Assembly: GCF_050729195.1 (NCBI RefSeq)
Contig: NZ_JBOHKS010000069.1
Location: forward strand, 1 to 10,323
DNA from: Hypericibacter sp050729195
Lineage (GTDB): Bacteria > Pseudomonadota > Alphaproteobacteria > Dongiales > Dongiaceae
Length of the DNA: 10,323 bases
Reading direction: 5' to 3'
A model generated the notes under the pieces. That model did not search any database, was not told the origin of the DNA, and saw only the letters and a list, made by a program, of their open reading frames with translations. Shown here piece after piece: positions 1 through 6,024 of the stretch (positions are counted from its first letter, which is position 1; the number at the start of each line of letters is the position of its first letter). Both the position numbers and the translations under genes were made by a program.

Positions 1-20
1 GCGGCCTCTTATTGGTTGAG

Positions 21-37
21 CGGCATCGGTGATGCCG
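21..37. other. Short inverted repeat (hairpin) near the left edge
   Basis: CGGCATC and GATGCCG form a perfect 7-bp stem around a 3-base GGT loop. No T-run follows on either strand, so I do not call it a terminator. It may be the end of a transcript from an upstream gene outside the window, or chance in GC-rich DNA. Confidence 0.3.
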
Positions 38-116
38 GGTCCGATTGGGACGTGATTTGTTGTTCGCCGCCTGGGGGCCCTCTCCCAAAACGGCAAAAAC
101 GGTCTGAACGCCTCTG

Positions 117-134
117 GGAGCCAGCCCTGGCTCC
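117..134. other. Inverted repeat upstream of the cyclotransferase-like gene
   Basis: GGAGCCA and TGGCTCC form a perfect 7-bp stem around the loop GCCC, ending 77 bases before the ATG at 212. It could be a 5'-leader hairpin or a weak operator. No T-tract follows it, and no known riboswitch motif is recognisable around it. Bases 1-211 hold nothing else I can support as a gene. Confidence 0.3.
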
Positions 135-211
135 GGAGCGGCGGCGCTACCGGCCTTCATCGGGTCCGGCAACGCAGGATCATGAGTTCCGGTTTCAGGG
201 AGTGAAGGACG

Positions 212-745
212 ATGCGCCTCTTCTTTTTCGGCAGCCTGATGGATGCGGACCTGCTGCAGCAGGTGCTGAACCGCGACACCAGCGATATCGCGCATGCGCC
301 GGCCGAGATTCTCGGCTATGAGCGCCGCCGCGCCAAGAACGAGTCTTTTCCGATCATCGTCCCGACGCCGGGCGGCAAGGTCGAAGGGCGGCTCGTGACC
401 AGCCTCACCGCCGAGGATGTCGCCCGCATCCAGTGGTACGAGTCCGACGATTACGCGCTGCGCCCTTGCGTGGTGAAGGCGGGCGATGCCCGTCATGACG
501 CCTATGTCTTCCTGGCGACGGCGTCGCTCCAGGACGAGGGCGTGGCCTGGGAGTTCGATCACTGGGTCGCGGTCGAGAAGCCGATGTGCCTCAGCCTGGC
601 TCAGGAGATCATGAGCCATTACGGCGCCATCAGCTCGACCGAGCTGGTCGAGCGCTGGCCCGAAATCAAGGCCCGCGCCATGGCCCAGCATTTCGGCGAG
701 CCGGTCGCCCCGCCGACCCGCCGCCGCGCCGGCAGCCGGCGGTAG
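212..745 (+). CDS. AIG2/gamma-glutamylcyclotransferase-like family protein
   Basis: The 177-residue protein opens with LFFFGSLM (residues 3-10), matching the family's N-terminal '(Y/F)GSL' strand that forms the substrate pocket. The segment WYESDDYALR (75-84) matches the 'E(G/S)xxYxR' motif, making Glu77 the candidate catalytic acid. Family members cyclise gamma-glutamyl amines or gamma-glutamyl amino acids to 5-oxoproline, but many bacterial AIG2-like proteins have no proven substrate, so function is stated at fold level only. The length is normal for a single-domain AIG2 protein plus an Arg-rich tail (PTRRRAGSRR). No signal peptide or membrane segment is visible, so it should be cytosolic. 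The ATG at 212 puts the FGSL strand at the expected N-terminal position. GGGAG at 198-202 lies 9 bases upstream, with a second purine patch, AAGGA, at 205-209. The next gene on this strand starts 263 bases downstream, past a repeat block. Confidence 0.82.
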   Translation: MRLFFFGSLMDADLLQQVLNRDTSDIAHAPAEILGYERRRAKNESFPIIVPTPGGKVEGRLVTSLTAEDVARIQWYESDDYALRPCVVKAGDARHDAYVFLATASLQDEGVAWEFDHWVAVEKPMCLSLAQEIMSHYGAISSTELVERWPEIKARAMAQHFGEPVAPPTRRRAGSRR

Positions 746-750
746 GTTTT

Positions 751-856
751 TATCTCCTCCCCCGCTTCGCGGAAGAGGATCAAGGAGGGGGATGACGCGG
801 TCTCACCACCGCGTATGCCCCCTTCCTAGCCTTCTCCCGCAAGGGGGGAAGGGACA
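751..856. repeat. Large imperfect inverted repeat, dispersed-palindrome type
   Basis: The left arm (751-800) and the reverse complement of the right arm (809-856) can be aligned over most of their length with small gaps; both end in a perfect CGCGG/CCGCG stem (796-800/809-813) around an 8-base loop. The right arm holds its own hairpin, CCTTCTCCC (830-838) pairing with the G-rich run and GAAGG at 843-852 with one G:T pair. C-rich and G-rich intergenic repeats of this look are dispersed in many proteobacterial genomes. It begins 5 bases after the stop codon at 745, so it may act as a 3'-end structure of the cyclotransferase-like mRNA. Confidence 0.6.
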
Positions 857-871
857 GACCCAGCTCACCTC

Positions 872-905
872 TTCACCCTCGTCTCAAGTTCACCCTCGTC
901 TCAAG
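872..905. repeat. Perfect tandem duplication of a 17-bp unit
   Basis: The unit TTCACCCTCGTCTCAAG occurs twice back to back, at 872-888 and 889-905, with no mismatch. It lies about 100 bases upstream of msrA, immediately after the palindromic block. A perfect two-copy tandem suggests a recent slippage event. A function in expression is possible but not visible. Confidence 0.9.
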
Positions 906-1008
906 CTGACGTGATAGCCCCGTCCCGGCCGCGGGTCTTGTTTTCCGGGCCCTGATCCGCCAATTCCTGGGGCAGACCCGAGAACCCCAAGAACAAGGAC
1001 GGTCCCTC

Positions 1009-1674
1009 ATGCTCAGCCGCCTCTTCGCCGAGAAATCCTTGAAGTTGCCGACCACGGCCGAGGCCCTCCCCGGCCGCGCCGAAGCCATGTCTGTCCCCGA
1101 GGCCCACTACGTCAATGGCCGCAAGCTGACGCCGCCCTTCCCGGCGGGCCTGCAGCAGGCGGTGTTCGGCCTCGGCTGCTTCTGGGGCGCGGAGCGCAAA
1201 TTCTGGCAGGCGCCGGGCGTCTGGGTTACTGCCGTCGGCTATGCCGGCGGCACCACCCCCAACCCGACCTATCGCGAGACCTGCACCGGCCTGACCGGCC
1301 ATACCGAGGCCGTGCTGGTGGTGTTCGACCCGAAGGAGACCTCCTACGAGGCCCTGCTCAAGATCTTCTGGGAGAGCCACGACCCGACCCAGGGCATGCG
1401 CCAGGGCAACGATGTCGGCACGGCTTATCGCTCGGCCATCTATACCACCAGCGCCGAGCAGCTCCGGGCGGCCGAAGCCTCGCGCCAGGCCTATCAGCGG
1501 GTGCTGACGCAAGGCCGCTTCGGCCCGATCACGACCGAAATCGCGCCGGCCGGGCCCTTCTATTACGCCGAGGCGTATCACCAGCAATATCTCGCCAAGA
1601 ATCCGGGCGGCTATTGCGGCCTCGGCGGCACCGGCATGAGCTTGCCGATCGGCGTCGCCGCCCTGGCGGATTGA
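1009..1674 (+). CDS. msrA: Peptide-methionine (S)-S-oxide reductase MsrA
   Basis: MsrA reduces the S-epimer of methionine sulfoxide, free or in proteins, using thioredoxin. The signature GCFWG is at residues 56-60 with nucleophilic Cys57. Other active-site positions are visible: Glu100 in GHTEAV, Asp135 in GNDVGTAYRS and Tyr140. The C-terminal GYCGLGGTG (201-209) carries Cys203, the expected resolving cysteine. The length (221 aa) and the N-terminal extension (TAEALPGRAEAM) resemble the longer E. coli-type MsrA, which supports the ATG at 1009 over Met27. AAGGA at 995-999 is a fair ribosome binding site 9 bases upstream. No signal peptide is seen, so a cytosolic enzyme is expected. It looks monocistronic: a repeat block lies upstream and a strong terminator downstream. 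No MsrB gene is adjacent. Confidence 0.97.
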   Translation: MLSRLFAEKSLKLPTTAEALPGRAEAMSVPEAHYVNGRKLTPPFPAGLQQAVFGLGCFWGAERKFWQAPGVWVTAVGYAGGTTPNPTYRETCTGLTGHTEAVLVVFDPKETSYEALLKIFWESHDPTQGMRQGNDVGTAYRSAIYTTSAEQLRAAEASRQAYQRVLTQGRFGPITTEIAPAGPFYYAEAYHQQYLAKNPGGYCGLGGTGMSLPIGVAALAD

Positions 1675-1748
1675 GCCGAGAGCCTGCCCCGAGGGTCGTC
1701 CAACCCTTCGGATTTGTCTTTTCGCGGACAGCCTGATTTGATCGACGG

Positions 1749-1779
1749 CGCCCTCTCCCCTCAGGAGAGGGCGTTTTTT
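1749..1779 (+). terminator. Rho-independent terminator after msrA
   Basis: A perfect 10-bp stem, CGCCCTCTCC (1749-1758) with GGAGAGGGCG (1764-1773), encloses the loop CCTCA and is followed directly by six T residues (1774-1779), then G and three more Ts. It is 75 bases past the msrA stop codon. It separates msrA from the aldo/keto reductase gene, which should therefore have its own promoter between about 1780 and 1918. Confidence 0.93.
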
Positions 1780-1930
1780 GTTTCTGAAGCAGACATTGGA
1801 ATGGCTCACAGCGCCGCGCCCGAGATCGGAGAGACGCAAGTCGATCTCACCTTGCTGGGCGGGCGCGAGACGCATCGCGCGGAAGGCTTCGCCGGCTGAG
1901 CGAGCCCTCGAGCGCAACGGGAGGCTGACG

Positions 1931-2773
1931 ATGGCGACATTGCGAACCGTGGCCTTGCCTTCAGGCGACAAGACCGTGGCCCTGGGCCAGGGCACCTGGC
2001 GCATGGGCGAGAAGGGCGGCGACCGCAAGCGCGAGGTGGCGGCGCTCAAGCTCGGGCTCGATCTGGGCCTGAGCCTGATCGACACCGCGGAGATGTATGG
2101 CGAGGGCGGTGCCGAGGAGGTCGTGGGCGAGGCGGTCAAGGGCCGGCGCGACGAGGTCTTCATCGTCAGCAAGGTCTATCCGCAGAATGCCAGCCGGCGC
2201 GGCGTGGCGCTCGCCTGCGAGCGCAGCCTCAAACGCCTGAAGACCGATCGCATCGATCTCTATCTGCTGCATTGGCGCGGTAACGAGCCCTTGAGCGAGA
2301 CCGTCGCCGGCTTCGAGGCGTTGCGTGCCGCCGGCAAGATCCGGCATTGGGGTGTCAGCAATTTCGATGCCGAGGATATGGAAGAGCTGTTCGCGCTGCC
2401 GCAGGGCAAGGCCTGCGCCGCCAACCAGGTGCTCTACAATCTCAAGCATCGCGGGCCGGAGTTCGACCTCCTGCCCTGGCAGGCGAAGCGCAAGATTCCG
2501 CTGATGGCCTATTCGCCGCTGGAGATCGGCGCGCTCGCCAATCGCGGCGAGACGAAGCGCATCGCCGAGCGCCATGGCGTCACGACGAAGCAGGTGGCGC
2601 TGGCCTGGATCCTGCGCCGGCCCGACGCGATCGTGATTCCGAAAGCCTCCGACCCCGACCATGTCCGTCAGAACCGCGCGGCGATCGATCTCATCTTGAC
2701 GAAGCAGGACCTGACCGAGCTCGATACGCTGTCGCCGCCGCCGAGCCGGAAGGCGCCGCTGTCGATGATTTGA
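1931..2773 (+). CDS. Aldo/keto reductase, YeaE-like (probable methylglyoxal/aldehyde reductase)
   Basis: This cytosolic NADPH-dependent oxidoreductase of 280 residues has the complete AKR catalytic tetrad: Asp51 and Tyr56 in DTAEMYGEGG, Lys81 in SKVYP and His114 in LLHW. GVSNF (141-145) and the cofactor-phosphate motif IPKASDPDHVRQN (236-248) are also present. From memory, its order and wording (GQGTWRMGE, AALKLGLDLGLSLIDTAE, NQVLYNLKHRG, LLPW) closely follow E. coli YeaE, an AKR that reduces methylglyoxal; the substrate here is inferred. The open frame extends up to 1778, but ATG 1931 is chosen because GGGAGG (1919-1924) lies 6 bases upstream and homologous sequence starts here. A convergent hairpin lies 18 bases after the stop codon. 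Confidence 0.94.
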   Translation: MATLRTVALPSGDKTVALGQGTWRMGEKGGDRKREVAALKLGLDLGLSLIDTAEMYGEGGAEEVVGEAVKGRRDEVFIVSKVYPQNASRRGVALACERSLKRLKTDRIDLYLLHWRGNEPLSETVAGFEALRAAGKIRHWGVSNFDAEDMEELFALPQGKACAANQVLYNLKHRGPEFDLLPWQAKRKIPLMAYSPLEIGALANRGETKRIAERHGVTTKQVALAWILRRPDAIVIPKASDPDHVRQNRAAIDLILTKQDLTELDTLSPPPSRKAPLSMI

Positions 2774-2791
2774 GCTGGGATCAAAGACGAG

Positions 2792-2817
2792 GGGCCGGAT
2801 GCGAAGGCATCCGGCCC
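2792..2817. terminator. Convergent, probably bidirectional, terminator hairpin
   Basis: GGGCCGGATGC (2792-2802) and GCATCCGGCCC (2807-2817) form a perfect 11-bp stem around a GAAG loop. It lies between the convergent aldo/keto reductase (stop at 2773) and aqpZ (stop at 2846). T-runs are only short on each side (CGTTT on plus, TCTTTG on minus), so termination may be partial or Rho-assisted. Position and stem strength favour a shared terminator. Confidence 0.75.
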
Positions 2818-2845
2818 TGTCGTTTCAGCGAACAGGCGCCCGAAG

Positions 2846-3574
2846 TTACTCTTTGCGCCAGATCGTCTTGTAGAGGCCGCCCGCGATCGCGGCGCCGATG
2901 AGGGGCGCGACCCAGAACAGCCAGAGCTGACCCAGGGCCCAGGCGCCGGCGAAGAGCGCCGGGCCGGTGCTGCGGGCCGGATTGACCGAGGTCGCCGTCA
3001 CCGGGATCGAGATCAGATGGATCAGGGTGAGGCAAAGACCGATGGCGATCGGTGCCAAGCCCTTGGGCGCACGCTCGTCGGTAGCACCCAGGATCACGAT
3101 CAGGAACATGAAGGTCATGACCACTTCGGAGATGAAGCAGGAGACCAGGCTGTAGCCGCCGGGCGAACCGAAACTTCCCGGCGCCGCCTCGCCATAGCCA
3201 TTGGCGGCGAAACGTCCGATCTCATAGCCCGGGTGACCGCTGGCGATCAGATAGATGATGGCGGCACCCGCGATCGCACCCAGCACCTGGGCGACGATAT
3301 AGGGGATCAGATCCTTGGCCGGGAAACGCCCGGCCACGACGAGGCCGAGCGAGACGGCCGGATTGAGATGGCACCCCGAGATATGGCCGATGGCGAAGGC
3401 CATGGTCAGAACGGTCAGGCCGAAAGCCAAGGCAACGCCGAGAATGCCGATGCCGAAATTGGGCGAGGCGGCAACATCCGGAAAAGCGAGTGCGAGCACG
3501 GCGCTGCCGCAACCGCCGAGCACGAGCCACAAGGTGCCGACGAACTCCGCGGCCAGTCTTTTCGATAAAGGCAT
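2846..3574 (-). CDS. aqpZ: Aquaporin Z, water channel
   Basis: This 242-residue inner-membrane protein has six membrane spans and two NPA half-helices. The NPA boxes are HLNPAVS (residues 69-75) and SVNPARS (196-202). The selectivity-filter residues match the water-specific AqpZ set: Phe51 in AFGLTVLTM, His186 in LIHLISIPVT, Thr195 and Arg201. This argues for a water channel and against a glycerol facilitator, which would have a wider filter. GHISGCHLNPAV and GRFPAKDLI are near-diagnostic AqpZ strings. The length is typical. The ATG at 3574 follows a G-run (3580-3585) that could serve as the ribosome binding site. The upstream gap to the amidohydrolase stop is 263 bases, so it probably has its own promoter, although I could not pick one out. 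Confidence 0.97.
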   Translation of the reverse strand: MPLSKRLAAEFVGTLWLVLGGCGSAVLALAFPDVAASPNFGIGILGVALAFGLTVLTMAFAIGHISGCHLNPAVSLGLVVAGRFPAKDLIPYIVAQVLGAIAGAAIIYLIASGHPGYEIGRFAANGYGEAAPGSFGSPGGYSLVSCFISEVVMTFMFLIVILGATDERAPKGLAPIAIGLCLTLIHLISIPVTATSVNPARSTGPALFAGAWALGQLWLFWVAPLIGAAIAGGLYKTIWRKE

Positions 3575-3837
3575 AGGGTCCCCCCGAATGCGGCGATGCC
3601 CCTGATACCCCCGAGGCGGGAACGGGCCGTCCGCCGGCTACCAATGACCAGTCTCATCCCTCGGGCTTCCCAACCCGATCGAGACCTGTCCAAGAGCCTA
3701 GTCCGGCGCCAGAGAGCTTCAAGCGCCAAGCCCGGAACCGGCCCGGGCATTGATTCCTTTCAAAGGCCGGGGATCGGGAAAAGGGCCGATCGGGGACGGA
3801 TGCCCTGACCCGTTTGCCCGATTCCCACCCGAGTCGT
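3575..3837. other. Intergenic region between amidohydrolase and aqpZ, no gene seen
   Basis: These 263 bases separate two genes on the minus strand. They contain small GC-rich stems, GCCCGG/CCGGGC (3730-3735/3743-3748) and GATCGG/CCGATC (3772-3777/3786-3791). Neither has a T-run in the minus direction, so no terminator is called. Open frames here are short and lack family features. The aqpZ promoter should lie in this region but no convincing -35/-10 pair was found. Confidence 0.5.
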
Positions 3838-5082
3838 TCAGGCCGCCGGCGCGTTCGCCCGTTCGATCATCGCCCGCAGCAGCACGTCGCAGCCGGCGGC
3901 GATATCGTCCTTGGTGGCGTTCTCGATCTCGTTATGGCTGATCCCGTCCTCGCAAGGCACGAACACCATCGCCGTCGGCGCCACCCGCGAGAGATAGACC
4001 GCGTCGTGCCCCGCGCCCGAGATGATCGGCATGTTGGCATAGCCCAGCGATTTGGCCGCCGCCTCCACCGCGCCCACGCATTCGCGCGCGAATTTGACGG
4101 GCGGCGAGTACCAGATCTCCTTGAGCTCGAGCTGCAGGCCGATGGCCTGCGCCTCGTCCTCGCAGGCCTTGCGCAGCGCCGCGTCCATCTTGTTCAGCAC
4201 CGCCTCGTCGGGATGACGGAAGTCGACGGTGAAGAAGACGCGGCCAGGGATGGTGTTCCGCGAGTTGGGCGACACCTGCATCATGCCGACGGTGGCGCAG
4301 GCGTAAGGCTGATTCTCCAGTCCGATGCGGTTGACATGACCGACCATGCGCGCGGCGCCCACCAGCGCATCCTTGCGCCGCTTCATCGGGGTCGGGCCGG
4401 CATGGGCCTCCTGGCCTGTCACCACGGCCTCGTACCAGCGGATTCCCTGCACGCCCTGGACGATGCCGATCTGCTTCTTCTCGGCCTCGAGGATCGGGCC
4501 CTGCTCGATATGCGCCTCGAAGAAGGCGCCGACCTTGCGCTTGCCGACCTCCTGGTCGCCGAAATAGCCGATCCGCTTCAGCTCCTCGCCCATGGTCTTG
4601 CCGTCCGTGTCGGCGCGGGAGAGCGCGTAGTCGAGATCGAAGGCACCGCCGAAGACGCCCGAGGCCACCATGGCCGGCGCGAAGCGCGAGCCTTCCTCGT
4701 TGGTCCAGACCACGACCTCGACCGGCGCTTGCGTCTCGGTGCCGTGATCGTTGAGCGTGCGGATCACCTCGAGGCCGGCCAGCACGCCATAGGCGCCGTC
4801 GAACTTGCCGCCCGTGGGCTGGGTGTCGATATGGCTGCCGGTCATGACCGGCGGCAGGCTGTCGTCGCGGCCGGGACGGCGCGCGAAGATGTTGCCCATC
4901 TTGTCGATTGTCACGCTACAACCCGCATCCTTGCACCAGCGCACGAACAGGTCGCGCGCCTGGCGGTCCAGGTCGGTCAGGGCCAGGCGGCAGACCCCGC
5001 CCTTCTCGGTGGCGCCGATCTCGGCCAGCGTCATCAGGCTCTGCCACAGCCGGTCGCCATTGATACGGATGTTGGTCGCCAT
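3838..5082 (-). CDS. Zn-dependent amidohydrolase, M20 family (allantoate amidohydrolase / N-carbamoyl-L-amino acid hydrolase type)
   Basis: This 414-residue binuclear-metal enzyme hydrolyses carbamoyl or ureido groups. All expected metal and catalytic positions are present: His84 in GSHIDTQ, Asp95 in GGKFDGAYG, Glu129-Glu130 in TNEEGSRF (general base and ligand), His191 in AHIEQG and His383 in GISHNE. The dimerisation-domain strings AHAGPTPM (226-233) and SGAGHDA (355-361) are typical of AllC, HyuC and beta-ureidopropionase. The substrate (allantoate, N-carbamoyl amino acid or beta-ureidopropionate) cannot be chosen from sequence, and no hydantoinase or purine catabolic gene is adjacent. The frame stays open to 5355, but ATG 5082 is preferred because GAGGGAG sits 5 bases upstream, the family core starts just after, and a good promoter ends before it. 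It is a cytosolic enzyme of normal length. Confidence 0.93.
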   Translation of the reverse strand: MATNIRINGDRLWQSLMTLAEIGATEKGGVCRLALTDLDRQARDLFVRWCKDAGCSVTIDKMGNIFARRPGRDDSLPPVMTGSHIDTQPTGGKFDGAYGVLAGLEVIRTLNDHGTETQAPVEVVVWTNEEGSRFAPAMVASGVFGGAFDLDYALSRADTDGKTMGEELKRIGYFGDQEVGKRKVGAFFEAHIEQGPILEAEKKQIGIVQGVQGIRWYEAVVTGQEAHAGPTPMKRRKDALVGAARMVGHVNRIGLENQPYACATVGMMQVSPNSRNTIPGRVFFTVDFRHPDEAVLNKMDAALRKACEDEAQAIGLQLELKEIWYSPPVKFARECVGAVEAAAKSLGYANMPIISGAGHDAVYLSRVAPTAMVFVPCEDGISHNEIENATKDDIAAGCDVLLRAMIERANAPAA

Positions 5083-5116
5083 GGCCACTCCCTCGGGGAA
5101 ATCATGTCGGATCGAA

Positions 5117-5161
5117 CCCGCGGGCTCGCGGGAGGCCGACTTTAGCGACCGGCCCGCGGGC
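5117..5161. promoter_or_regulatory. Paired CCCGCGGG palindromes, candidate operator of the amidohydrolase gene
   Basis: The 8-bp palindrome CCCGCGGG occurs at 5117-5124 and again at 5153-5160, where it is part of the 10-bp palindrome GCCCGCGGGC (5152-5161). The centres are 36 bases apart. One copy lies in the spacer of the predicted promoter and the other just downstream of the predicted transcription start, a classic repressor layout. In such GC-rich DNA chance occurrence is possible. Confidence 0.3.
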
Positions 5162-5166
5162 GTCAA
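5139..5166 (-). promoter_or_regulatory. Sigma-70-type promoter for the Zn-dependent amidohydrolase
   Basis: Read on the minus strand, TTGACG (5166-5161) is a near-consensus -35 box. A 16-base spacer separates it from TAAAGT (5144-5139), a -10 box matching four of six consensus bases. The start of transcription would fall near 5132, giving a leader of about 50 bases before the ATG at 5082. It lies past the end of the membrane-protein gene, so the amidohydrolase can be transcribed independently. Confidence 0.5.
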
Positions 5167-5178
5167 TCCAAGGGAGTT

Positions 5179-5196
5179 CCGGCGGCAGGCCGCCGG
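5179..5196. other. GC-rich hairpin after the membrane-protein gene
   Basis: CCGGCGGC (5179-5186) and GCCGCCGG (5189-5196) form a perfect inverted repeat with a 2-base centre (in practice a 7-bp stem with a 4-base loop). It starts 10 bases beyond the stop codon at 5207-5209 on the minus strand. No T-run follows, so it is at best a Rho-assisted or mRNA-stabilising 3' hairpin. Confidence 0.4.
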
Positions 5197-5206
5197 CGAA
5201 GGAGCG

Positions 5207-5584
5207 CTAGAACCCGGTGCTGGAGGAGAACAGTTCCCAGAGCGGCGGTGCTGTAACCGCGAGCGCGATGGCCGAGATGGCCCAGACGCCGAGGGCCACC
5301 ATGTCGGCCAGCCGGGAGGAGCAGCGTTTCTCGCTATCGACCTGGCGGTGGGCACAATAGGCGAGCAGGCGAGCGGCCTGGCGGATTGCCGGCGGCACCA
5401 TCGCGAACCCGAACAGCAGCAGCAGCCCGATCTCGGCGGCCTTCACGAAGGCGACGAGACGCAAGCCCTGCGGCGATCCGGCCGGGATCGTCGCGACCAG
5501 ATGCTGCGCGATGAGGGTCAGCGCGATCATCGCCAGAACGGCGATCGCGGCAATCAGAACGAACCACCGGCTCGCAGGCAACAT
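5207..5584 (-). CDS. Small integral membrane protein of unknown function, three predicted helices
   Basis: I do not recognise a family. From the ATG at 5584 the protein has 125 residues with hydrophobic stretches at about 7-26 (FVLIAAIAVLAMIALTLIAQ), 48-66 and 94-112. A basic loop lies between helices 2 and 3 (RQAARLLAYCAHRQ, then SEKRCSSR), suggesting that this loop faces the cytoplasm. The layout resembles small DUF-type membrane proteins. The start is uncertain: in-frame ATGs at 5668 and 5686 would add 28 or 34 residues (MLAFRRMRELRS), and none of the three has a strong ribosome binding site. The frame stays open to 6310 only because it runs through repeat and out-of-frame hydrolase sequence. 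The next gene on this strand has its own promoter. Confidence 0.6.
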   Translation of the reverse strand: MLPASRWFVLIAAIAVLAMIALTLIAQHLVATIPAGSPQGLRLVAFVKAAEIGLLLLFGFAMVPPAIRQAARLLAYCAHRQVDSEKRCSSRLADMVALGVWAISAIALAVTAPPLWELFSSSTGF

Positions 5585-6024
5585 CCGTGACGCCCCCGAC
5601 ACCGCGACCCTCGCGGATCGATGGGATGCCGGGGTTGCGGCCGCTGCAATCGATCGGAGTTCGCGCATGCGCCGGAACGCTAGCATGCGTTCTGACGCGC
5701 CCGTCCTGCGGCGAAATGGACCGGCCCACGGGAATCCGCCGGATCGATGGCCGGTGCGGCGCCCGGTCGCAATCACTGTGCGCTGCAGCAACGCCCGCGT
5801 GACATTCGTGAGGCGTCTCGCGTGGCGGGGAGGTGGAAGAAGGAGGGCATTGGCGTGGTGAAGCGCCACCCCTCTTCTGTCATGCCCGGACTTGATCCGG
5901 GCATCCAGCCTTCGTCCGGATCGCGAAAGCTCCCTGCCCTGGATCGCCGGATCAAGTCCGGCGATGACAGGAAAGAGGACGAGCCCGGTGATGGCAGACT
6001 GCTGCCCGTCAGCCGTCCGGCAGA
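5585..6024. other. 440-base gap holding a palindromic element and otherwise no gene
   Basis: Between the serine hydrolase stop and the membrane-protein start lie the two-armed palindrome at 5871-5978 and a small stem TGGCG/CGCCA (5851-5855/5864-5868). The 5585-5700 part could be extra N-terminal coding sequence of the membrane protein. Short open frames across the palindrome encode repeat-type peptides (MPGLDPGIQ and its relatives), which I do not regard as genes. No T-rich terminator follows the hydrolase gene. Confidence 0.6.
5871..5978. repeat. Two-armed palindromic repeat of the 'GGACTTGATCC' type
   Basis: The left arm (5871-5908) and the reverse complement of the right arm (5937-5978) match closely: CCTCTT, CTGTCAT, GGACTTGATCCGG and ATCCAG are shared, with a 2-base length difference. 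Each arm is itself a perfect hairpin with a 9-bp stem and 5-base loop: ATGCCCGGA/TCCGGGCAT (5882-5890/5896-5904) and ATCGCCGGA/TCCGGCGAT (5943-5951/5957-5965). The middle also has TTCG/CGAA (5911-5914/5924-5927). Elements of this look are dispersed between genes in many alphaproteobacteria. It lies 47 bases past the serine hydrolase stop codon. Confidence 0.88.

Noticed and set aside
16..321. 101-codon open frame at the left edge
   Set aside because: It overlaps the cyclotransferase-like gene out of frame, has no ribosome binding site, and shows no recognisable motif.
901..2172. 423-codon open frame on the minus strand across msrA and the aldo/keto reductase start
   Set aside because: It is antisense to two genes with complete catalytic motifs, is Arg/Gly/Ala-rich with no recognisable domain, and crosses a strong terminator. 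It is a product of high GC content.
3772..3791. GATCGG/CCGATC stem considered as a terminator for the amidohydrolase gene
   Set aside because: The stem has only 6 bp with an 8-base loop and no T-run in the minus direction.
3814..5145. 443-codon plus-strand open frame
   Set aside because: It is fully antisense to the Zn-dependent amidohydrolase, whose five metal-site motifs are intact. The translation is low-complexity Arg/His/Ala/Asp with no family features.
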